Assembly: GCA_902556205.1 (NCBI GenBank)
Contig: CACDVH010000006.1
Span: forward strand, 1 to 64,000
Length of the DNA stretch: 64,000 bases
Direction of reading: 5' to 3'
Source: an uncultured Gammaproteobacteria bacterium
Lineage (GTDB): Bacteria > Pseudomonadota > Gammaproteobacteria > PS1 > Pseudothioglobaceae
Shown: piece after piece, positions 21,539-32,264 of the stretch
Layout of the letters: each line of letters begins with the position of its first letter
Position numbering within the stretch: the first letter of the stretch is position 1
The notes under the pieces: model-generated
The model's database searches: none
The model's input: the letters and a program-made list of their open reading frames with translations, nothing else
Told to the model about the DNA's origin: nothing
Made by a program: the position numbers and the translations under genes

Positions 21539-22992
21539 CGACGAGCTCCCTGGCCTTCTGCTGGGGAACGATTATGCCAGTCAGTCCTTTTTTGAAATTG
21601 ATGCGCTGCATTTAAGAGCAGTTCTTCTGACCAGTGGTTTCCAATTAACTGAAGTCCTACAGGCAAGTTGCCTGAAAATCCAGCTGGAATACTCATGCCT
21701 GGAAGCCCTGCTAAGTTAACTGAGAGTGTATATATATCAGCCAAATACATTGAAACAGGGTCCTTAACTGATCCTAAGTCAAAAGCAACAGTTGGTGACA
21801 CAGGCCCCATGATAAGGTCAACCTCCTTGAATGCCTTTTTAAAATCCTCACTGATAAGCTGACGCACTTTTTGTGCTTTCAGGTAGTAGGCATCATAGTA
21901 ACCGGCTGATAATGCGTAAGCACCTATCATTATTCTTCTTTTGACTTCTTCCCCAAAACCCTCAGAGCGTGACCTTAGATAAAGATCATTTAAATCCTTT
22001 GGATCTTTGCAGCGATAGCCATATCTGACTCCATCAAACCTAGAGAGGTTGGATGAGCATTCACATGGAGCAACAATATAGTAGGCTGGAATTGCATGGA
22101 CAGAGTTTGGAAGTGAGACCTCTTTAATCTCAGCCCCCATCGACTCATATTCTTTAATGGACTGCATCACTATTTTTTCAACACCTGAATCAAGCCCCTC
22201 AGAAAAGTACTCTTTTGGTAAGCCAATCTTAAGGCCATTAATACTATTTTTGAGGCACTGAGTATAGTCAGGAACCGATTTATTTGCACTAGTGGAGTCA
22301 TGTTTATCAAAGCCAGCCATTGCGTTTAGAATAATAGCGGCATCTTCTGCAGATTGGGTCATTGGTCCTGCCTGATCAAGACTTGATGCGTAGGCAATCA
22401 TCCCATATCGAGAAATTCTTCCATAGGTAGGCTTTAGCCCAGTAATGCCGCATAGGCTTGCTGGTTGGCGTATGCTTCCCCCTGTATCAGTCCCAGTTGC
22501 AAACGGAGATAGACGCGCTGCCACTGCGGCTGCTGAACCTCCAGATGAGCCGCCCGGAACTTTATTGGTATCCCAGGGATTTTGAACAGGACCAAAATAT
22601 GAGTTCTCATTGGATGATCCCATTGCAAATTCATCCATATTGGTCTTTCCAAGCATAACCATATTTTCGTTATTCAGTTTCTTTGTGACAGAAGCGTCAT
22701 AAGGAGAAATAAACGAATCCAACATTTTAGAACCAGCAGAAGTCTTGACACCCTTAGTGCAAAAGATATCTTTATGGGCATAAGGTATCCCAGTAAGAAT
22801 TGAGCTACTTCCTTTTGTTATTTTTTTATCCGCCTCCTTTGCTTGAGAGAGCGCTTCATCTTCTGTAATCGAGATAAACGCGTTCAGATCTGAGTTGTTG
22901 ATTCTATCTAAATAATGCTGGGTAAGCTCAAGAGAGGAAAAATCCTTATTTTTTAGACCTTTTATTAACTCAGCAACGGTTAAATTATGCAT
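21535..22992 (-). CDS. gatA: Aspartyl/glutamyl-tRNA amidotransferase subunit A
   Basis: Amidase subunit of GatCAB; hydrolyses glutamine and channels ammonia to GatB. It has 485 residues. The Ser-cisSer-Lys triad is visible: Lys in [13 protein letters not shown] near residue 73, and the serines in [17 protein letters not shown] and [16 protein letters not shown] near 148-172. Operon order gatC-gatA-gatB, with a 4-bp overlap to gatB and 2 bp from gatC. Confidence 0.98.
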   Translation of the reverse strand: MHNLTVAELIKGLKNKDFSSLELTQHYLDRINNSDLNAFISITEDEALSQAKEADKKITKGSSSILTGIPYAHKDIFCTKGVKTSAGSKMLDSFISPYDASVTKKLNNENMVMLGKTNMDEFAMGSSNENSYFGPVQNPWDTNKVPGGSSGGSAAAVAARLSPFATGTDTGGSIRQPASLCGITGLKPTYGRISRYGMIAYASSLDQAGPMTQSAEDAAIILNAMAGFDKHDSTSANKSVPDYTQCLKNSINGLKIGLPKEYFSEGLDSGVEKIVMQSIKEYESMGAEIKEVSLPNSVHAIPAYYIVAPCECSSNLSRFDGVRYGYRCKDPKDLNDLYLRSRSEGFGEEVKRRIMIGAYALSAGYYDAYYLKAQKVRQLISEDFKKAFKEVDLIMGPVSPTVAFDLGSVKDPVSMYLADIYTLSVNLAGLPGMSIPAGFSGNLPVGLQLIGNHWSEELLLNAAHQFQKRTDWHNRSPAEGQGARR

Positions 22993-22994
22993 GA

Positions 22995-23282
22995 TTACTC
23001 AATTACTGTTGGTACGAGAAAATGACCTTGACCGGTCTTTGGGGCAATCGCCTGAAATTCTTCAGAAAGATCATCTTCAGAGACCTTGTCCTCCCTTAAT
23101 CGTTGGGACATTTTTAAGGGGTGGGCCATTGGCTCAGCATCACCAGTATCTATTTCTCCAAGCTTATCCATTAAACTTAGAATATTGTTCAGCTCAGCAG
23201 TAGCTTGCTCAATGTCTGAATCTTCCATGTTGAGCCTAGCTAGATGGGCAATTTCTTTAACTTTTTTATTATCTAATGACAT
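22995..23282 (-). CDS. gatC: Aspartyl/glutamyl-tRNA amidotransferase subunit C
   Basis: Small subunit of 95 residues that clamps GatA and GatB together. Characteristic sequence: [33 protein letters not shown] and [17 protein letters not shown]. First of the three gat genes, 12 bp after aroB. The set indicates that at least one of Gln-tRNA or Asn-tRNA is made by the indirect route in this organism; no glutaminyl- or asparaginyl-tRNA synthetase gene lies in the window. Confidence 0.97.
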   Translation of the reverse strand: MSLDNKKVKEIAHLARLNMEDSDIEQATAELNNILSLMDKLGEIDTGDAEPMAHPLKMSQRLREDKVSEDDLSEEFQAIAPKTGQGHFLVPTVIE

Positions 23283-23294
23283 ATTTAAAACTAG

Positions 23295-24386
23295 TTAGTG
23301 ACAAAAGTTTTTGACCACTCTATTAAAATTTTCTTTTGAGTATGAGTCTGTGAGGTAAGAATCACCCAGGCTTTTTAAAAGAACTAAGCGAATCTTGCCA
23401 TCAATTGACTTTTTATCCAGTGACATTGCCTCTATCAATGTTTCCCTATCAATACTCTTTTTGATATCTATTGGTAAATCAGCTTTTGAAAGAATGCTTT
23501 CAACTCTGAGCACATCCTCATGAGATAAATGCCCTTCATCCTTAGAGAGATAAGCCGCCATGACCATTCCTATCGAAATAGCCTCTCCATGAAGATAGTT
23601 ACCATAACCAAATGCATTTTCTATTCCATGGCCAAAAGTATGTCCCAAATTTAATAGCGCCCTCTTTCCTCTTTCAAATTCGTCGAGTGCTACAATTCTG
23701 GCTTTATCTTTACAAGAGTTAAAAATAATCTCAATGATTAGATCTTTTTTGCGAGACATAATTGATTCAATGTTAACCTCTAGCATAGATAAAAAGTCAG
23801 CATTACCAAGAAGACCATACTTGATGACCTCTGCCATTCCAGCGGAATACTCTTGGTTACTCAAAGTATCTAGTGTGTCAGCATCTATGATGACTGCTTT
23901 TGGCTGATAGAAAGCACCAACCATATTTTTACCCAACTCATGATTGACTCCAGTTTTGCCGCCAACACTTGAATCAACTTGTGAAAGAAGTGTTGTAGGC
24001 ATTTGAATAAAATTAACCCCTCTTTGGTAGGAGGCTGCAGCAAACCCAGCAATATCTCCAACTACGCCGCCACCCAGAGCAACTAGGGTTGAACTTCTAT
24101 CAAATTTAGCCTTCATAAGAGCATCAAAAACTTTATTTAATGTCTCAAGCGTTTTAAACTTTTCTCCATCAGGAAGAACAACTGACTCAACATTAAAGCC
24201 CTCCAGAACAGCCTTGAGCTTTTCAAGATACAAAGGAGCAATGGTTGTATTGGTTACAATCATTACCTGCTTACCTTGAATATGTTTTGTCAGAACAGAT
24301 TTCGAAGATAGCAAATCAGTACCAATATAAATTGGATAGGATTTATCACTAAGATCAACGTTTAAAATTTTGGTATTAACTGACAT
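23295..24386 (-). CDS. aroB: 3-dehydroquinate synthase
   Basis: Second step of the shikimate pathway: DAHP to 3-dehydroquinate, NAD+ and Zn/Co dependent. It has 363 residues, the family length. NAD-binding VALGGGVVGDIAGFAAA near residue 95, SSVGGKTGVNHELGKNMVGAF near 145 (broken here for length) and metal ligands in LNLGHTFGHGIENAF near 245. The start overlaps the ileS stop by one base (TAATG). No aroK neighbour, unlike many gammaproteobacteria. Confidence 0.97.
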   Translation of the reverse strand: MSVNTKILNVDLSDKSYPIYIGTDLLSSKSVLTKHIQGKQVMIVTNTTIAPLYLEKLKAVLEGFNVESVVLPDGEKFKTLETLNKVFDALMKAKFDRSSTLVALGGGVVGDIAGFAAASYQRGVNFIQMPTTLLSQVDSSVGGKTGVNHELGKNMVGAFYQPKAVIIDADTLDTLSNQEYSAGMAEVIKYGLLGNADFLSMLEVNIESIMSRKKDLIIEIIFNSCKDKARIVALDEFERGKRALLNLGHTFGHGIENAFGYGNYLHGEAISIGMVMAAYLSKDEGHLSHEDVLRVESILSKADLPIDIKKSIDRETLIEAMSLDKKSIDGKIRLVLLKSLGDSYLTDSYSKENFNRVVKNFCH

Positions 24387-27154
24387 TAAGCAAATATCCT
24401 ATGTTCACCTTCTCCAGATACATTTTCTATACATCGCCCACATAAATCAACATAGTCCTTGTTTTCACCAATTTCAGGGCGGTGATGCCAGCAACGGACG
24501 CACTTTTGATGAACACTCTTTCTTACTCTTATTGCAAGAGAACTATCAATATCTTTAGCGTCAGCTGGTTTATCCCTCAGTTCAAGGAGATTTGCTTCCG
24601 AAGTGATAAAAACAAACCTTAATTCATTGTTAAGCTCTAACAGAGCCTGATAATGTTCTTGGCCACAGTATAGGTCAACCTCAGCATCAAGTGATGACCC
24701 GATGACCTTATTCCGACGCATCTCCTCAAGCTCTTTTCTAAGGTGCGTATTAATATCTCTGGCTGTTTCAATCGCCTTATTATGAAAATTACCCTCTAAG
24801 TCGTCATACCAAGTTTGTAAAAAGATACTCTCCTTGCTTGCGCCAGGTAGAAACTGCCAAATCTCCTCAGCTGTAAAGGAAAGAATTGGTGCAAGCCACC
24901 TCACCATAGCATGTGAGATATGGAACAATGCACTTTGCGCTGAGCGCCTTGCCAATGAATCAGCCTGAGTTGTGTACTGACGATCTTTAATGATATCCAA
25001 ATAAAAACTACCTAAATCATTAGTGCAAAAATTAAGGATAGCTTTCATAACAAAATGAAAATTATAATTATCGTACTCGTTTATAACTTGTTGCTGTAAA
25101 TCATGCGTTTTTGCTACAATCCATCGATCTAATAAAATCATTTCTTCATTTTTAACTAAATCTTTATCTGGAACAAATCCTTGCATATTAGCCAACATAA
25201 AGCGCATCGTATTTCTGATTCTTCTATAGCTATCTGCACTTCTATTGAGAATTTCATCAGAAACAGTCATCTCTCCTGAATAATCCGTACTACCTATCCA
25301 AAGCCTTAAGATATCAGCACCAAGAGAGTTAACAACTTTTTGAGGTGGGATAACATTTCCTAGAGACTTACTCATCTTGTGACCGTTTTGATCGACAGTA
25401 AAGCCATGAGTTAAGACTTGTTTGTATGGCGCTCTCTCATTAATTGCGCAGGAGGTTAACAAAGAAGACTGAAACCAGCCACGATGCTGGTCAGAACCCT
25501 CTAAATACATGTCAGCTTCATCAGGGAGATAATCACTTGCATTCAAAACAGCGTAATGACTGACTCCAGAATCAAACCAAACATCGAGAGTATCCGTTGT
25601 CTTCTCGAAATCTTTTGCGTCAGACCCCAAAACCTCTTCAGCCTCTAGCTTAAACCATGCCTCTATACCTTCAACCTCAATTTTTTTTGCTATGACTTCA
25701 AATAAAGACTCGGTATCAGGATGCAGCTCGCCAGTATTTTTATTGACAAATAATGTTATGGGCGAACCCCAATATCTTTGACGAGAAATACACCAGTCTG
25801 GTCTATTTCCCACCATGAGTTCAATTCGTTTTTGACCCCAATTAGGAATCCATTTAACCTTTGGAATCTCTTCATTGACCCTATCTCTCAAGTTCCTCTG
25901 TGTCATCGACACAAACCATTGAGGAGTCGCTCGAAAAATGACAGGAGTTTTGTGCCTCCAACAATGAGGATATGAGTGCGTTATTGGCTCATGCTTTACA
26001 AGAGTGCCTTTTTCATTAAGGAGGTCAATAATAGTTGAATTAGCTCTAAAAATATACTCACCTGCAACGCCCTCAGTAGACTCGATAAATACACCTCTGC
26101 CATCAACTGGGCAGTCTACCGGTAGGTTATATTTAAGCCCGACTATGTAGTCATCTTGTCCATGGGCTGGCGCTGTGTGAACTGCCCCTGTTCCTGCTTC
26201 AGTAGTGACGTGTTCACCGAGTATAACAGGAACCTCTTTATCATAGAAAGGGTGTTGAAGCATAATACCTTCGAGTTCAGAGCCCTTATAAACCTTAGTT
26301 AGTTTTTTGAAATCCTGAATACCATATCTCTCGAGTGATGACTCTAGCAAGTCCTCTGATAAAAGAAATAGACTCTCGCCCACATCAACAAGTGCATAAT
26401 TTAATTCAGGATGCAAAGATACCGCTTCATTTGCGGGCAGTGTCCATGGGGTTGTTGTCCAAATAATCAGTGATACTTGCTTTTCAAGCGCAAAAAAATC
26501 GCTCTTAACTTTGAATGCTACATCGACCGTATCAGAGTCCTTATCCTTGTAATCCACCTCTGCCTCTGCTAATGCAGATGAACACTCAGTGCACCAATGA
26601 ACAGGCTTGAAGCCTTTCGTAATGTGGCCATTTTTAACAATCTTTCCTAATGAGCGAACAATATCGGCCTCATATTTGAAATTTTTTGTTAGGTAAGGAT
26701 TATCCCAATCACCAATAATTCCAAGTCTCTTAAAATCAACCTTTTGTTTTTCAATTTGCTTATCAGCATATTCTCTGCAAGCAGCCCTGAATTCATCAGC
26801 AGTAATTTTATGTCCAACCTTACCTTTCTTTTTCTCAACCATATGCTCGATTGGAAGGCCATGACAGTCCCAGCCAGGAACGTAGGGAGAATCAAAACCT
26901 GAGAGTGTTTTACTTTTTACAATAACATCCTTTAGGACTTTATTAACAGCATGGCCAATATGAATATCACCATTTGCATAGGGCGGACCATCATGCAATA
27001 CAAACAAGGGATTGCCTTTGAATTTATTTCGAATCTGTTGATTTAAATCTTGATCATGCCACTCCTTTAGAAAGCCGCCTTCGCGGTTCGCTAAGTTGGC
27101 CTTCATCGGAAAATCTGTCGCAGGCAAGTTTAAGGTATTTTTATAGTCAGACAT
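24386..27154 (-). CDS. ileS: Isoleucine--tRNA ligase
   Basis: Class Ia synthetase charging tRNA-Ile, with an editing domain that removes valine; 922 residues (E. coli 938). The HIGH motif is [14 protein letters not shown] near residue 65. The CP1 editing domain covers about 190-400 ([35 protein letters not shown]). The KMSKS motif is [13 protein letters not shown] near 600. An anticodon-binding domain and a C-terminal zinc finger ([12 protein letters not shown]...DLCGRC) complete it. It heads the ileS-aroB-gatCAB-selO run behind a clear promoter. The lspA gene, often downstream, is absent. Confidence 0.98.
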   Translation of the reverse strand: MSDYKNTLNLPATDFPMKANLANREGGFLKEWHDQDLNQQIRNKFKGNPLFVLHDGPPYANGDIHIGHAVNKVLKDVIVKSKTLSGFDSPYVPGWDCHGLPIEHMVEKKKGKVGHKITADEFRAACREYADKQIEKQKVDFKRLGIIGDWDNPYLTKNFKYEADIVRSLGKIVKNGHITKGFKPVHWCTECSSALAEAEVDYKDKDSDTVDVAFKVKSDFFALEKQVSLIIWTTTPWTLPANEAVSLHPELNYALVDVGESLFLLSEDLLESSLERYGIQDFKKLTKVYKGSELEGIMLQHPFYDKEVPVILGEHVTTEAGTGAVHTAPAHGQDDYIVGLKYNLPVDCPVDGRGVFIESTEGVAGEYIFRANSTIIDLLNEKGTLVKHEPITHSYPHCWRHKTPVIFRATPQWFVSMTQRNLRDRVNEEIPKVKWIPNWGQKRIELMVGNRPDWCISRQRYWGSPITLFVNKNTGELHPDTESLFEVIAKKIEVEGIEAWFKLEAEEVLGSDAKDFEKTTDTLDVWFDSGVSHYAVLNASDYLPDEADMYLEGSDQHRGWFQSSLLTSCAINERAPYKQVLTHGFTVDQNGHKMSKSLGNVIPPQKVVNSLGADILRLWIGSTDYSGEMTVSDEILNRSADSYRRIRNTMRFMLANMQGFVPDKDLVKNEEMILLDRWIVAKTHDLQQQVINEYDNYNFHFVMKAILNFCTNDLGSFYLDIIKDRQYTTQADSLARRSAQSALFHISHAMVRWLAPILSFTAEEIWQFLPGASKESIFLQTWYDDLEGNFHNKAIETARDINTHLRKELEEMRRNKVIGSSLDAEVDLYCGQEHYQALLELNNELRFVFITSEANLLELRDKPADAKDIDSSLAIRVRKSVHQKCVRCWHHRPEIGENKDYVDLCGRCIENVSGEGEHRIFA

Positions 27155-27187
27155 TCTGGCTTATGATTATTTAAATCTAAAGACGCC

Positions 27188-27215
27188 ATTATACTTGACA
27201 CATAGGCTATATCAA
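27188..27215 (-). promoter_or_regulatory. Sigma-70 promoter of ileS operon
   Basis: On the minus strand TTGATA (27215-27210), a 16-nt spacer and a perfect TATAAT (27193-27188) lie 34 bp upstream of the ileS ATG. No T-box-like leader is seen in the short 5' region. Confidence 0.7.
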
Positions 27216-27272
27216 GATTGATAATCCATCCAAAATATGAATTTTAGTTTAGAAAAAAGTTCTAATTTTGTT

Positions 27273-28001
27273 CTATAAATTGACCGACTTTAGGAGCGCT
27301 TGAACCTGTTTAGGTTTTAGGTATTCTGATTGATTCGCTCTTAATTTTTCAGGCAAACGGATGTCACTAAATCTTGTTCTAATAAGACGAGATACTTTAA
27401 AGTCCAGCGCCTCCCATAACCTTCTCACTTCTCTCTTTCTTCCTTCTCTAACGACCACATGATACCAGCGGTTGGCACCCTCGCCTCCACCTAATGTGAC
27501 TCTATGAAATTTAGCGAAACCATCCTCTAATTCAATACCGTTTGTGAGCTTCTTGATGTGCTCTTCTTCAACCTTACCTAAAACTCGAACGGCATATTCT
27601 CGATCTATTTCAGAGCTTGGGTGCATTAATTTATTAGCCAAATCACCATTGTTTGTAAAAAGCAACAAACCCGATGTATTAAGATCTAAACGGCCTACCA
27701 TAACCCATCGAGTGTTTTCGGGCAAGTATTCAAAGACACTTTGTCGGCCTTCTTCATCCTTATTGGAGCAGATGACACCTGCCTGCTTATTGAGGATCAA
27801 TACCTTTGTTTCTTCTTCTGAGTATCTACCAAGATCAATTAACCTTCCATCGATGGTAACCTTATCAGCAATGACAGCTTTGTCACCCAGCTTGGCTTCC
27901 TGATTATTAATTGATATCCTGCCCTGCTGAATTAATCTCTCAGCCCAGCGTCTTGAACCATAGCCAGCATTAGCGATGAGTTTTTGTATTCTCTCAGACA
28001 T
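27273..28001 (-). CDS. rluB: 23S rRNA pseudouridine(2605) synthase RluB
   Basis: Pseudouridine synthase of the RsuA/RluB group, 242 residues. N-terminal S4 RNA-binding domain (RIQKLIANAGYGSRRWAERL), catalytic Asp in VGRLDLNTSGLLLFTNNG near residue 105, and REGRKREVRRLWEALDFKV near 190. Length and the RKREVRR block favour RluB over RluE/RluF. It follows trpS by 12 bp. The usual scpA-scpB neighbours are not here. Confidence 0.93.
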   Translation of the reverse strand: MSERIQKLIANAGYGSRRWAERLIQQGRISINNQEAKLGDKAVIADKVTIDGRLIDLGRYSEEETKVLILNKQAGVICSNKDEEGRQSVFEYLPENTRWVMVGRLDLNTSGLLLFTNNGDLANKLMHPSSEIDREYAVRVLGKVEEEHIKKLTNGIELEDGFAKFHRVTLGGGEGANRWYHVVVREGRKREVRRLWEALDFKVSRLIRTRFSDIRLPEKLRANQSEYLKPKQVQALLKSVNL

Positions 28002-28013
28002 GATTTACCTAAC

Positions 28014-29213
28014 TTAGTAAGTTATCCTCATGGCATCTCTGACCTCTTCCATTGTACTTTTAGCAACAACCCTTGCTCTCTCGGAGCCTTCAAAGATTAT
28101 TTCTTGAATGAGGTTTGGGTTAGATTCATACTTAGCTATCTCTTCTTGGATCGGCTCCAACTCAGAAACAATAGAATCCACAATGGGTTTTTTGCACTCA
28201 ATACATCCAATTTTTGCATTTGTACAACCATCCTTAACCCAATTTTGAGTTTGCTCAGAAGAATAGATTTGATGCATTTGCCAAACTGGGCATTTATTAG
28301 GATCGCCTGGATCTGTTAATTTGATTCGAGCAGGGTCAGTCGGCATCCTGTTCACTTTTTGCTTAACTACCTCAGGGCTCTCTCTTAACGGAATCGTATT
28401 ATTATAGGACTTAGACATTTTTTGACCATCTAGGCCTGGCATTTTTGATGCCTCAGTTAAAAGTGCTTCGGGTTCTAAAAGAATAATCTTTCCTAAGCCT
28501 TCTATAAAGCCCAGAAGCCTCTCTCTATCCCCAAGGGTAATATTTTGCTGCTCTCCCAGTAAAGCTTTTGCTTTTACAAGAGACTCATCATCCCCGGTCT
28601 CCTGATAGCTCTTCCTTAATTCTCTATATAGTTTTGCCTGTTTTTTACCCATCTTAGTAATTGCAGACTCAGCCTTCTCTTCAAAATCAGACTCTCTGCC
28701 ATATACAAAATTGAACCTTCTTGCTACCTCTCTTGTAAATTCTACATGTGCAACTTGGTCCTCACCGACAGGTACGAGTCCAGCCTTGTACATCAAAATA
28801 TCTGCACTCTGAAGAAGTGGATACCCTAAAAAACCATAGGTTGACAGGTCTTTAGATTTAAGTTTCTCTTGTTGATCTTTAAATGACGGAACTCGCTCGA
28901 GCCAACTTAAAGGGGTTGTCATAGATAAAAGCAAATGAAGCTCTGCATGCTCTGGAACCTTTGATTGAACAAATAAAGTTGCGGTGTTAGGATTTAAGCC
29001 TGTTGCAAGCCAATCTACAATCATATCTGAGACATTTTTCTCAAGTTCAATTCTATCTGAGTAGTGAGTCGTGAAAGCATGCCAATCAGCAACAAAATAG
29101 TATGAATCATATTCATTTTGAAGTCTAGCCCAGTTCTTAAGGACTCCATGGTAATGTCCCAAGTGGAGTTGACCTGTTGGGCGCATTCCTGATAGTACGC
29201 GATGATCTTTCAT
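28014..29213 (-). CDS. trpS: Tryptophan--tRNA ligase (long form)
   Basis: Class Ic synthetase charging tRNA-Trp. HIGH-type motif GQLHLGHYHGVLKNW near residue 15, GYPLLQSADILMYKA near 125, KMSKS as GQKMSKSYNN near 270. It has 399 residues, longer than the 330-340 of the E. coli type. The extra block (about residues 185-245, rich in Lys/Glu) sits before the KMSKS loop; this long form is known from several proteobacteria, so I read it as a normal variant. A CxxC-like pair (CIEC) occurs near residue 348. Operon trpS-rluB. Confidence 0.95.
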   Translation of the reverse strand: MKDHRVLSGMRPTGQLHLGHYHGVLKNWARLQNEYDSYYFVADWHAFTTHYSDRIELEKNVSDMIVDWLATGLNPNTATLFVQSKVPEHAELHLLLSMTTPLSWLERVPSFKDQQEKLKSKDLSTYGFLGYPLLQSADILMYKAGLVPVGEDQVAHVEFTREVARRFNFVYGRESDFEEKAESAITKMGKKQAKLYRELRKSYQETGDDESLVKAKALLGEQQNITLGDRERLLGFIEGLGKIILLEPEALLTEASKMPGLDGQKMSKSYNNTIPLRESPEVVKQKVNRMPTDPARIKLTDPGDPNKCPVWQMHQIYSSEQTQNWVKDGCTNAKIGCIECKKPIVDSIVSELEPIQEEIAKYESNPNLIQEIIFEGSERARVVAKSTMEEVRDAMRITY

Positions 29214-29246
29214 TATATTTTTAATAGTATTGAACTGTTAAATTTA

Positions 29247-29939
29247 TTATCCCACAGTTTGGCTGTAACATTCCAAACCATCAAGAACCAGATTATCAAA
29301 GATTTGGACGGATTCAGGTAATTCATTTTTTATCTCATGAGCCAAACCTCCACAAATTGTGACTATTCCATCTGAAAACACCTCATTAAATTTTTCAATT
29401 TGATCATTTATTGATGACAAGAGCATTACTTGTGTTCCGCTTTTCCACGCATCTTTTGTATTATTTGCTAAACCAGCAAAATTAGTCGATACATCTGTCG
29501 TTTCAAACTTTGAAAAACTCTTTCTGAGGACTCCAAGACCAGGCATGATTAGACCACCTTGATGATAACCATCCTCCTTGATAACATCAAAAGTCATTGC
29601 ACTTCCTATATCAATTATGAGTAGAGCCTGATTGGGAAAGCGCTCCATTGCACCAAGCATGGCAAAGAAACGGTCTGAACCAAGGCTCGATGAATCACCA
29701 TAGGAGATTTGTAGATTATTAAAATTATTTTGAGTATTGAGAAGATGTACTTCATCAAAATAAGCCTCTAAATCCAGAACAATCTGCAGATTAGCAACTG
29801 CACTGACCCAAGCTGAATCAGCTTGAGGCAGTGTGTTTATTAAAAATTCACCTACGTCCTTGGAATAGACATTTGATTCTGTTGTCCGCCACTTAATAGC
29901 AGAGTTCCCTATATCAATAAAGATCTTAGATTGGGACAT
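29247..29939 (-). CDS. coaX: Type III pantothenate kinase
   Basis: First step of CoA synthesis, phosphorylating pantothenate. ASKHA-fold motifs: FIDIGNSAIKWR at the N-terminus (phosphate 1 loop), YGDSSSLGSDRFFAMLGA, and IDIGSAMTFDVIKEDGYHQGG broken around the second acidic loop (IIDIGSAMTFD). The ATG at 29939 gives the compact family N-terminus; an alternative ATG at 29954 would add five residues. Neither has a clear ribosome-binding site. Either start lies inside the 3' end of nhaD, implying coupling. Together with coaD in this window it gives two of the CoA enzymes. Confidence 0.92.
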   Translation of the reverse strand: MSQSKIFIDIGNSAIKWRTTESNVYSKDVGEFLINTLPQADSAWVSAVANLQIVLDLEAYFDEVHLLNTQNNFNNLQISYGDSSSLGSDRFFAMLGAMERFPNQALLIIDIGSAMTFDVIKEDGYHQGGLIMPGLGVLRKSFSKFETTDVSTNFAGLANNTKDAWKSGTQVMLLSSINDQIEKFNEVFSDGIVTICGGLAHEIKNELPESVQIFDNLVLDGLECYSQTVG

Positions 29940-31302
29940 CAAAAAGAGCTGCATTAATCCATAGATGCATCAAAATACTTGCAAAATATCCTAGTGCTAT
30001 GGCCCAAATCCATTTGAGATGAGATACAAAAGTGTAATAACCCTTAGATTGACCCATAAGCGCAACTCCAGCCGCTGATCCAATAGATAAGAGACTACCA
30101 CCAACACCAGCCGTTAGCGTCACAAGAAGCCATTGACCTAAAGACATGTCAGGAGTCATAGTTAGTACTGCGAACATCACTGGGATGTTATCAACTATAG
30201 CAGAAAGTATTCCAACTAGAACGTTGGCATAGGTCGCACCTAACTCCACATACATTGCTTCAGATACTAGAGCTAAATAACCCATGAAGCCAAGTCCGCC
30301 GACACTCACAATGACGCCAAAGAAAAATAAGAGTGTATCCCATTCAGCCCTTGAGACCATCTTAAAGATATCAAATCTTTCTGATTTTTCTTCATTTGGA
30401 TTATGGCGCTTAACAAAGTAACTGACAATCATTAAATATCCAAGGCCTGTCATCATTCCCATCGCTGGCGGGAGGTGAAGGAAGTTATGGAAGCTAACTG
30501 CAGTTGCAATGGTTAAAAGAAACATAAATGTAATTAGGATACCGCCAGTTTTGATATCAACCTTTTCCACTGTTGCATTAGGCTTTTCATTTTTAATGGC
30601 AAAATGCATAATAACTGCGGGTATAAGATAGTTAACTGCTGATGGAACAAATAGAACAAAAAACTGCTGAAAATCAACAAGACCTTTCTGCCAAACCATA
30701 AGCGTTGTAATATCTCCAAAAGGGCTAAATGCACCGCCTGCATTTGCTGCTACAACAATATTTACGAAACCAATAGAGATGAAGCGAGCATTACCAGCAC
30801 CTACAGCTAAGACTACGGCACCCATTACCAAAGCAGTCGTTAAATTGTCTGCAATGGGTGACATAAAGAAAGCCAAGATTCCAGTGAGCCAAAACAGCTG
30901 CCTGTAAGAGAACCCTCTAGAAATCAGCCAAACTTTCAACTTGTCAAACACAAGTCGCTCTCGCATGGATTCAATATAAGTCATGGCCACAAGTAAGAAT
31001 AGGAACAGCTCTGCAAACTCTAAAAAATTATGCCTAACTGCAGCTTCAGCAGCATGGGGCATACCGTTGGATGCATATACCCATCCAATAATTGCCCAAA
31101 TTGCGCCTGCAGCCAAAATAACTGGCTTTGACTTGCGAAGATGGGTGAACTCTTCAATCATTACAAAGAAGTAAGCAGTAACGAACAGAACTAATGCAAT
31201 ATAACCAGCTGCGTGAGAAGTTAGATCTATATTTTCCCCAGTAGAGGCTGCAAAAGTTAGGCTTGGAATTAATCCAATTAGTAATATTAGTAATTTTTTC
31301 AT
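29926..31302 (-). CDS. nhaD: Na+/H+ antiporter NhaD
   Basis: Polytopic Na+/H+ antiporter of the NhaD family in the ion transporter superfamily, 458 residues, about 12 hydrophobic segments. The N-terminus (MKKLLILLIGLIPSLTFAAS) looks like a signal peptide, as in several NhaD proteins. Conserved: MIEEFTHLRKSKP, MSPIADNLTTALVMGAV, NAGGAFSPFGDITTLMVW and SAIVDNIPVMFAVL, the paired Asp/Asn-containing half-helices. It probably exports Na+ in a marine setting. It overlaps ygfZ by 4 bp and coaX at its 3' end. Confidence 0.95.
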   Translation of the reverse strand: MKKLLILLIGLIPSLTFAASTGENIDLTSHAAGYIALVLFVTAYFFVMIEEFTHLRKSKPVILAAGAIWAIIGWVYASNGMPHAAEAAVRHNFLEFAELFLFLLVAMTYIESMRERLVFDKLKVWLISRGFSYRQLFWLTGILAFFMSPIADNLTTALVMGAVVLAVGAGNARFISIGFVNIVVAANAGGAFSPFGDITTLMVWQKGLVDFQQFFVLFVPSAVNYLIPAVIMHFAIKNEKPNATVEKVDIKTGGILITFMFLLTIATAVSFHNFLHLPPAMGMMTGLGYLMIVSYFVKRHNPNEEKSERFDIFKMVSRAEWDTLLFFFGVIVSVGGLGFMGYLALVSEAMYVELGATYANVLVGILSAIVDNIPVMFAVLTMTPDMSLGQWLLVTLTAGVGGSLLSIGSAAGVALMGQSKGYYTFVSHLKWIWAIALGYFASILMHLWINAALFDVPI

Positions 31303-32123
31303 TTTTTTAATAAATTTAGTTCAGATCCATGTTCATTATTGATAGTTATCTTACCCTCCAATAATTCAACATCTAATGTTGCTAGACAATAAAATATCGA
31401 TTTGTATTTTACTCTATTGACAACGATTCCGCTTCCTTTATAACGACTCCCCCTTGCTTTTGCTGCTTTAGAAGATGCACAATATAAATTATCTCCCAAT
31501 TCTATTTCACCATTAGATTTAAAGGAAAATAAACGTCGCTTTGCTTCACCCAAATAATGGAGTCTAGCTACAACTTCTTGTCCCGGATAACATCCTTTTG
31601 AAAAATTAACACCAACTTCATTTATATCTAAATTTAGCATTTGAGGAACAAGCTTTTCGCTTGTATTTAAAAAGACTTCAGGTATTTGTGAATTAATACA
31701 TGCCATAGCCCAATGGTCATAATGAGAATTGAATTCTATGTTTTTTTCTTGATTGTATTCAATTAATAATAACAAATTGTCATTAATTGAATATGCTTCA
31801 GAATGATTTTCATTAATTAAACCTATTTGCAATACTTGGTCTGAAATATTTTCTATTAACACATCCGACATAATGACAAACATTTGAAGTCTTTTTATTA
31901 CTGTCTCGAGGAGATCAGCTGGAAACGAAAGTAGATAATTCCCCTTAGAGCGCATTAACCAAAATAATGCAATTATTTTCCCTTGGTGTTGGCAGAACGC
32001 ACTCAGCTGAATGCTTTCATCACTAAGCAAGTTTATATCATTAGACAATTGAGCCTGGAGAAAAGATTCTGCATCAGCACCTGATATTCTTAAAATTGCA
32101 CGATTTGATAATTGAATTCGCAT
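31299..32123 (-). CDS. ygfZ: tRNA-modifying / Fe-S cluster maintenance protein YgfZ
   Basis: Folate-binding protein of the GcvT-like fold that supports Fe-S enzymes such as MiaB; 274 residues. The family signature KGCYPGQEVVARLHYLG with its conserved Cys is near residue 185. The N-terminus RISGADAESFLQAQLSNDI also fits. It overlaps nhaD by 4 bp. Confidence 0.92.
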   Translation of the reverse strand: MRIQLSNRAILRISGADAESFLQAQLSNDINLLSDESIQLSAFCQHQGKIIALFWLMRSKGNYLLSFPADLLETVIKRLQMFVIMSDVLIENISDQVLQIGLINENHSEAYSINDNLLLLIEYNQEKNIEFNSHYDHWAMACINSQIPEVFLNTSEKLVPQMLNLDINEVGVNFSKGCYPGQEVVARLHYLGEAKRRLFSFKSNGEIELGDNLYCASSKAAKARGSRYKGSGIVVNRVKYKSIFYCLATLDVELLEGKITINNEHGSELNLLKK

Positions 32124-32190
32124 GTAACTATATGTCCTAAATTAATAAAGCTATTTTATCAATTATATTTATATGATTAGAATGTTGGAT

Positions 32191-32219
32191 AAAAAAAACC
32201 CAGGGCACGCCCTGGGTTT
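32191..32219 (-). terminator. Strong intrinsic terminator of the outer-membrane protein gene
   Basis: Read on the minus strand, AAACCCAGGG and CCCTGGGTTT pair in a 10-bp stem with a 4-nt loop and run straight into eight T residues. It lies 45 bp after the stop of the porin-like gene and is the best terminator in the window, fitting a highly expressed gene. Confidence 0.9.
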
Positions 32220-32264
32220 AAACACTAACTTAAACTAAGTTAACTGTTATATCTAAATCAAGAT

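Noticed and set aside
27155-27272. T-box or other riboswitch upstream of ileS
   Set aside because: The start of transcription predicted from the TATAAT box leaves only about 25 nt of leader, with no structure.
28014-29213. Insertion in TrpRS as a foreign domain
   Set aside because: The 399-residue long form is known in other proteobacteria and catalytic motifs are intact.
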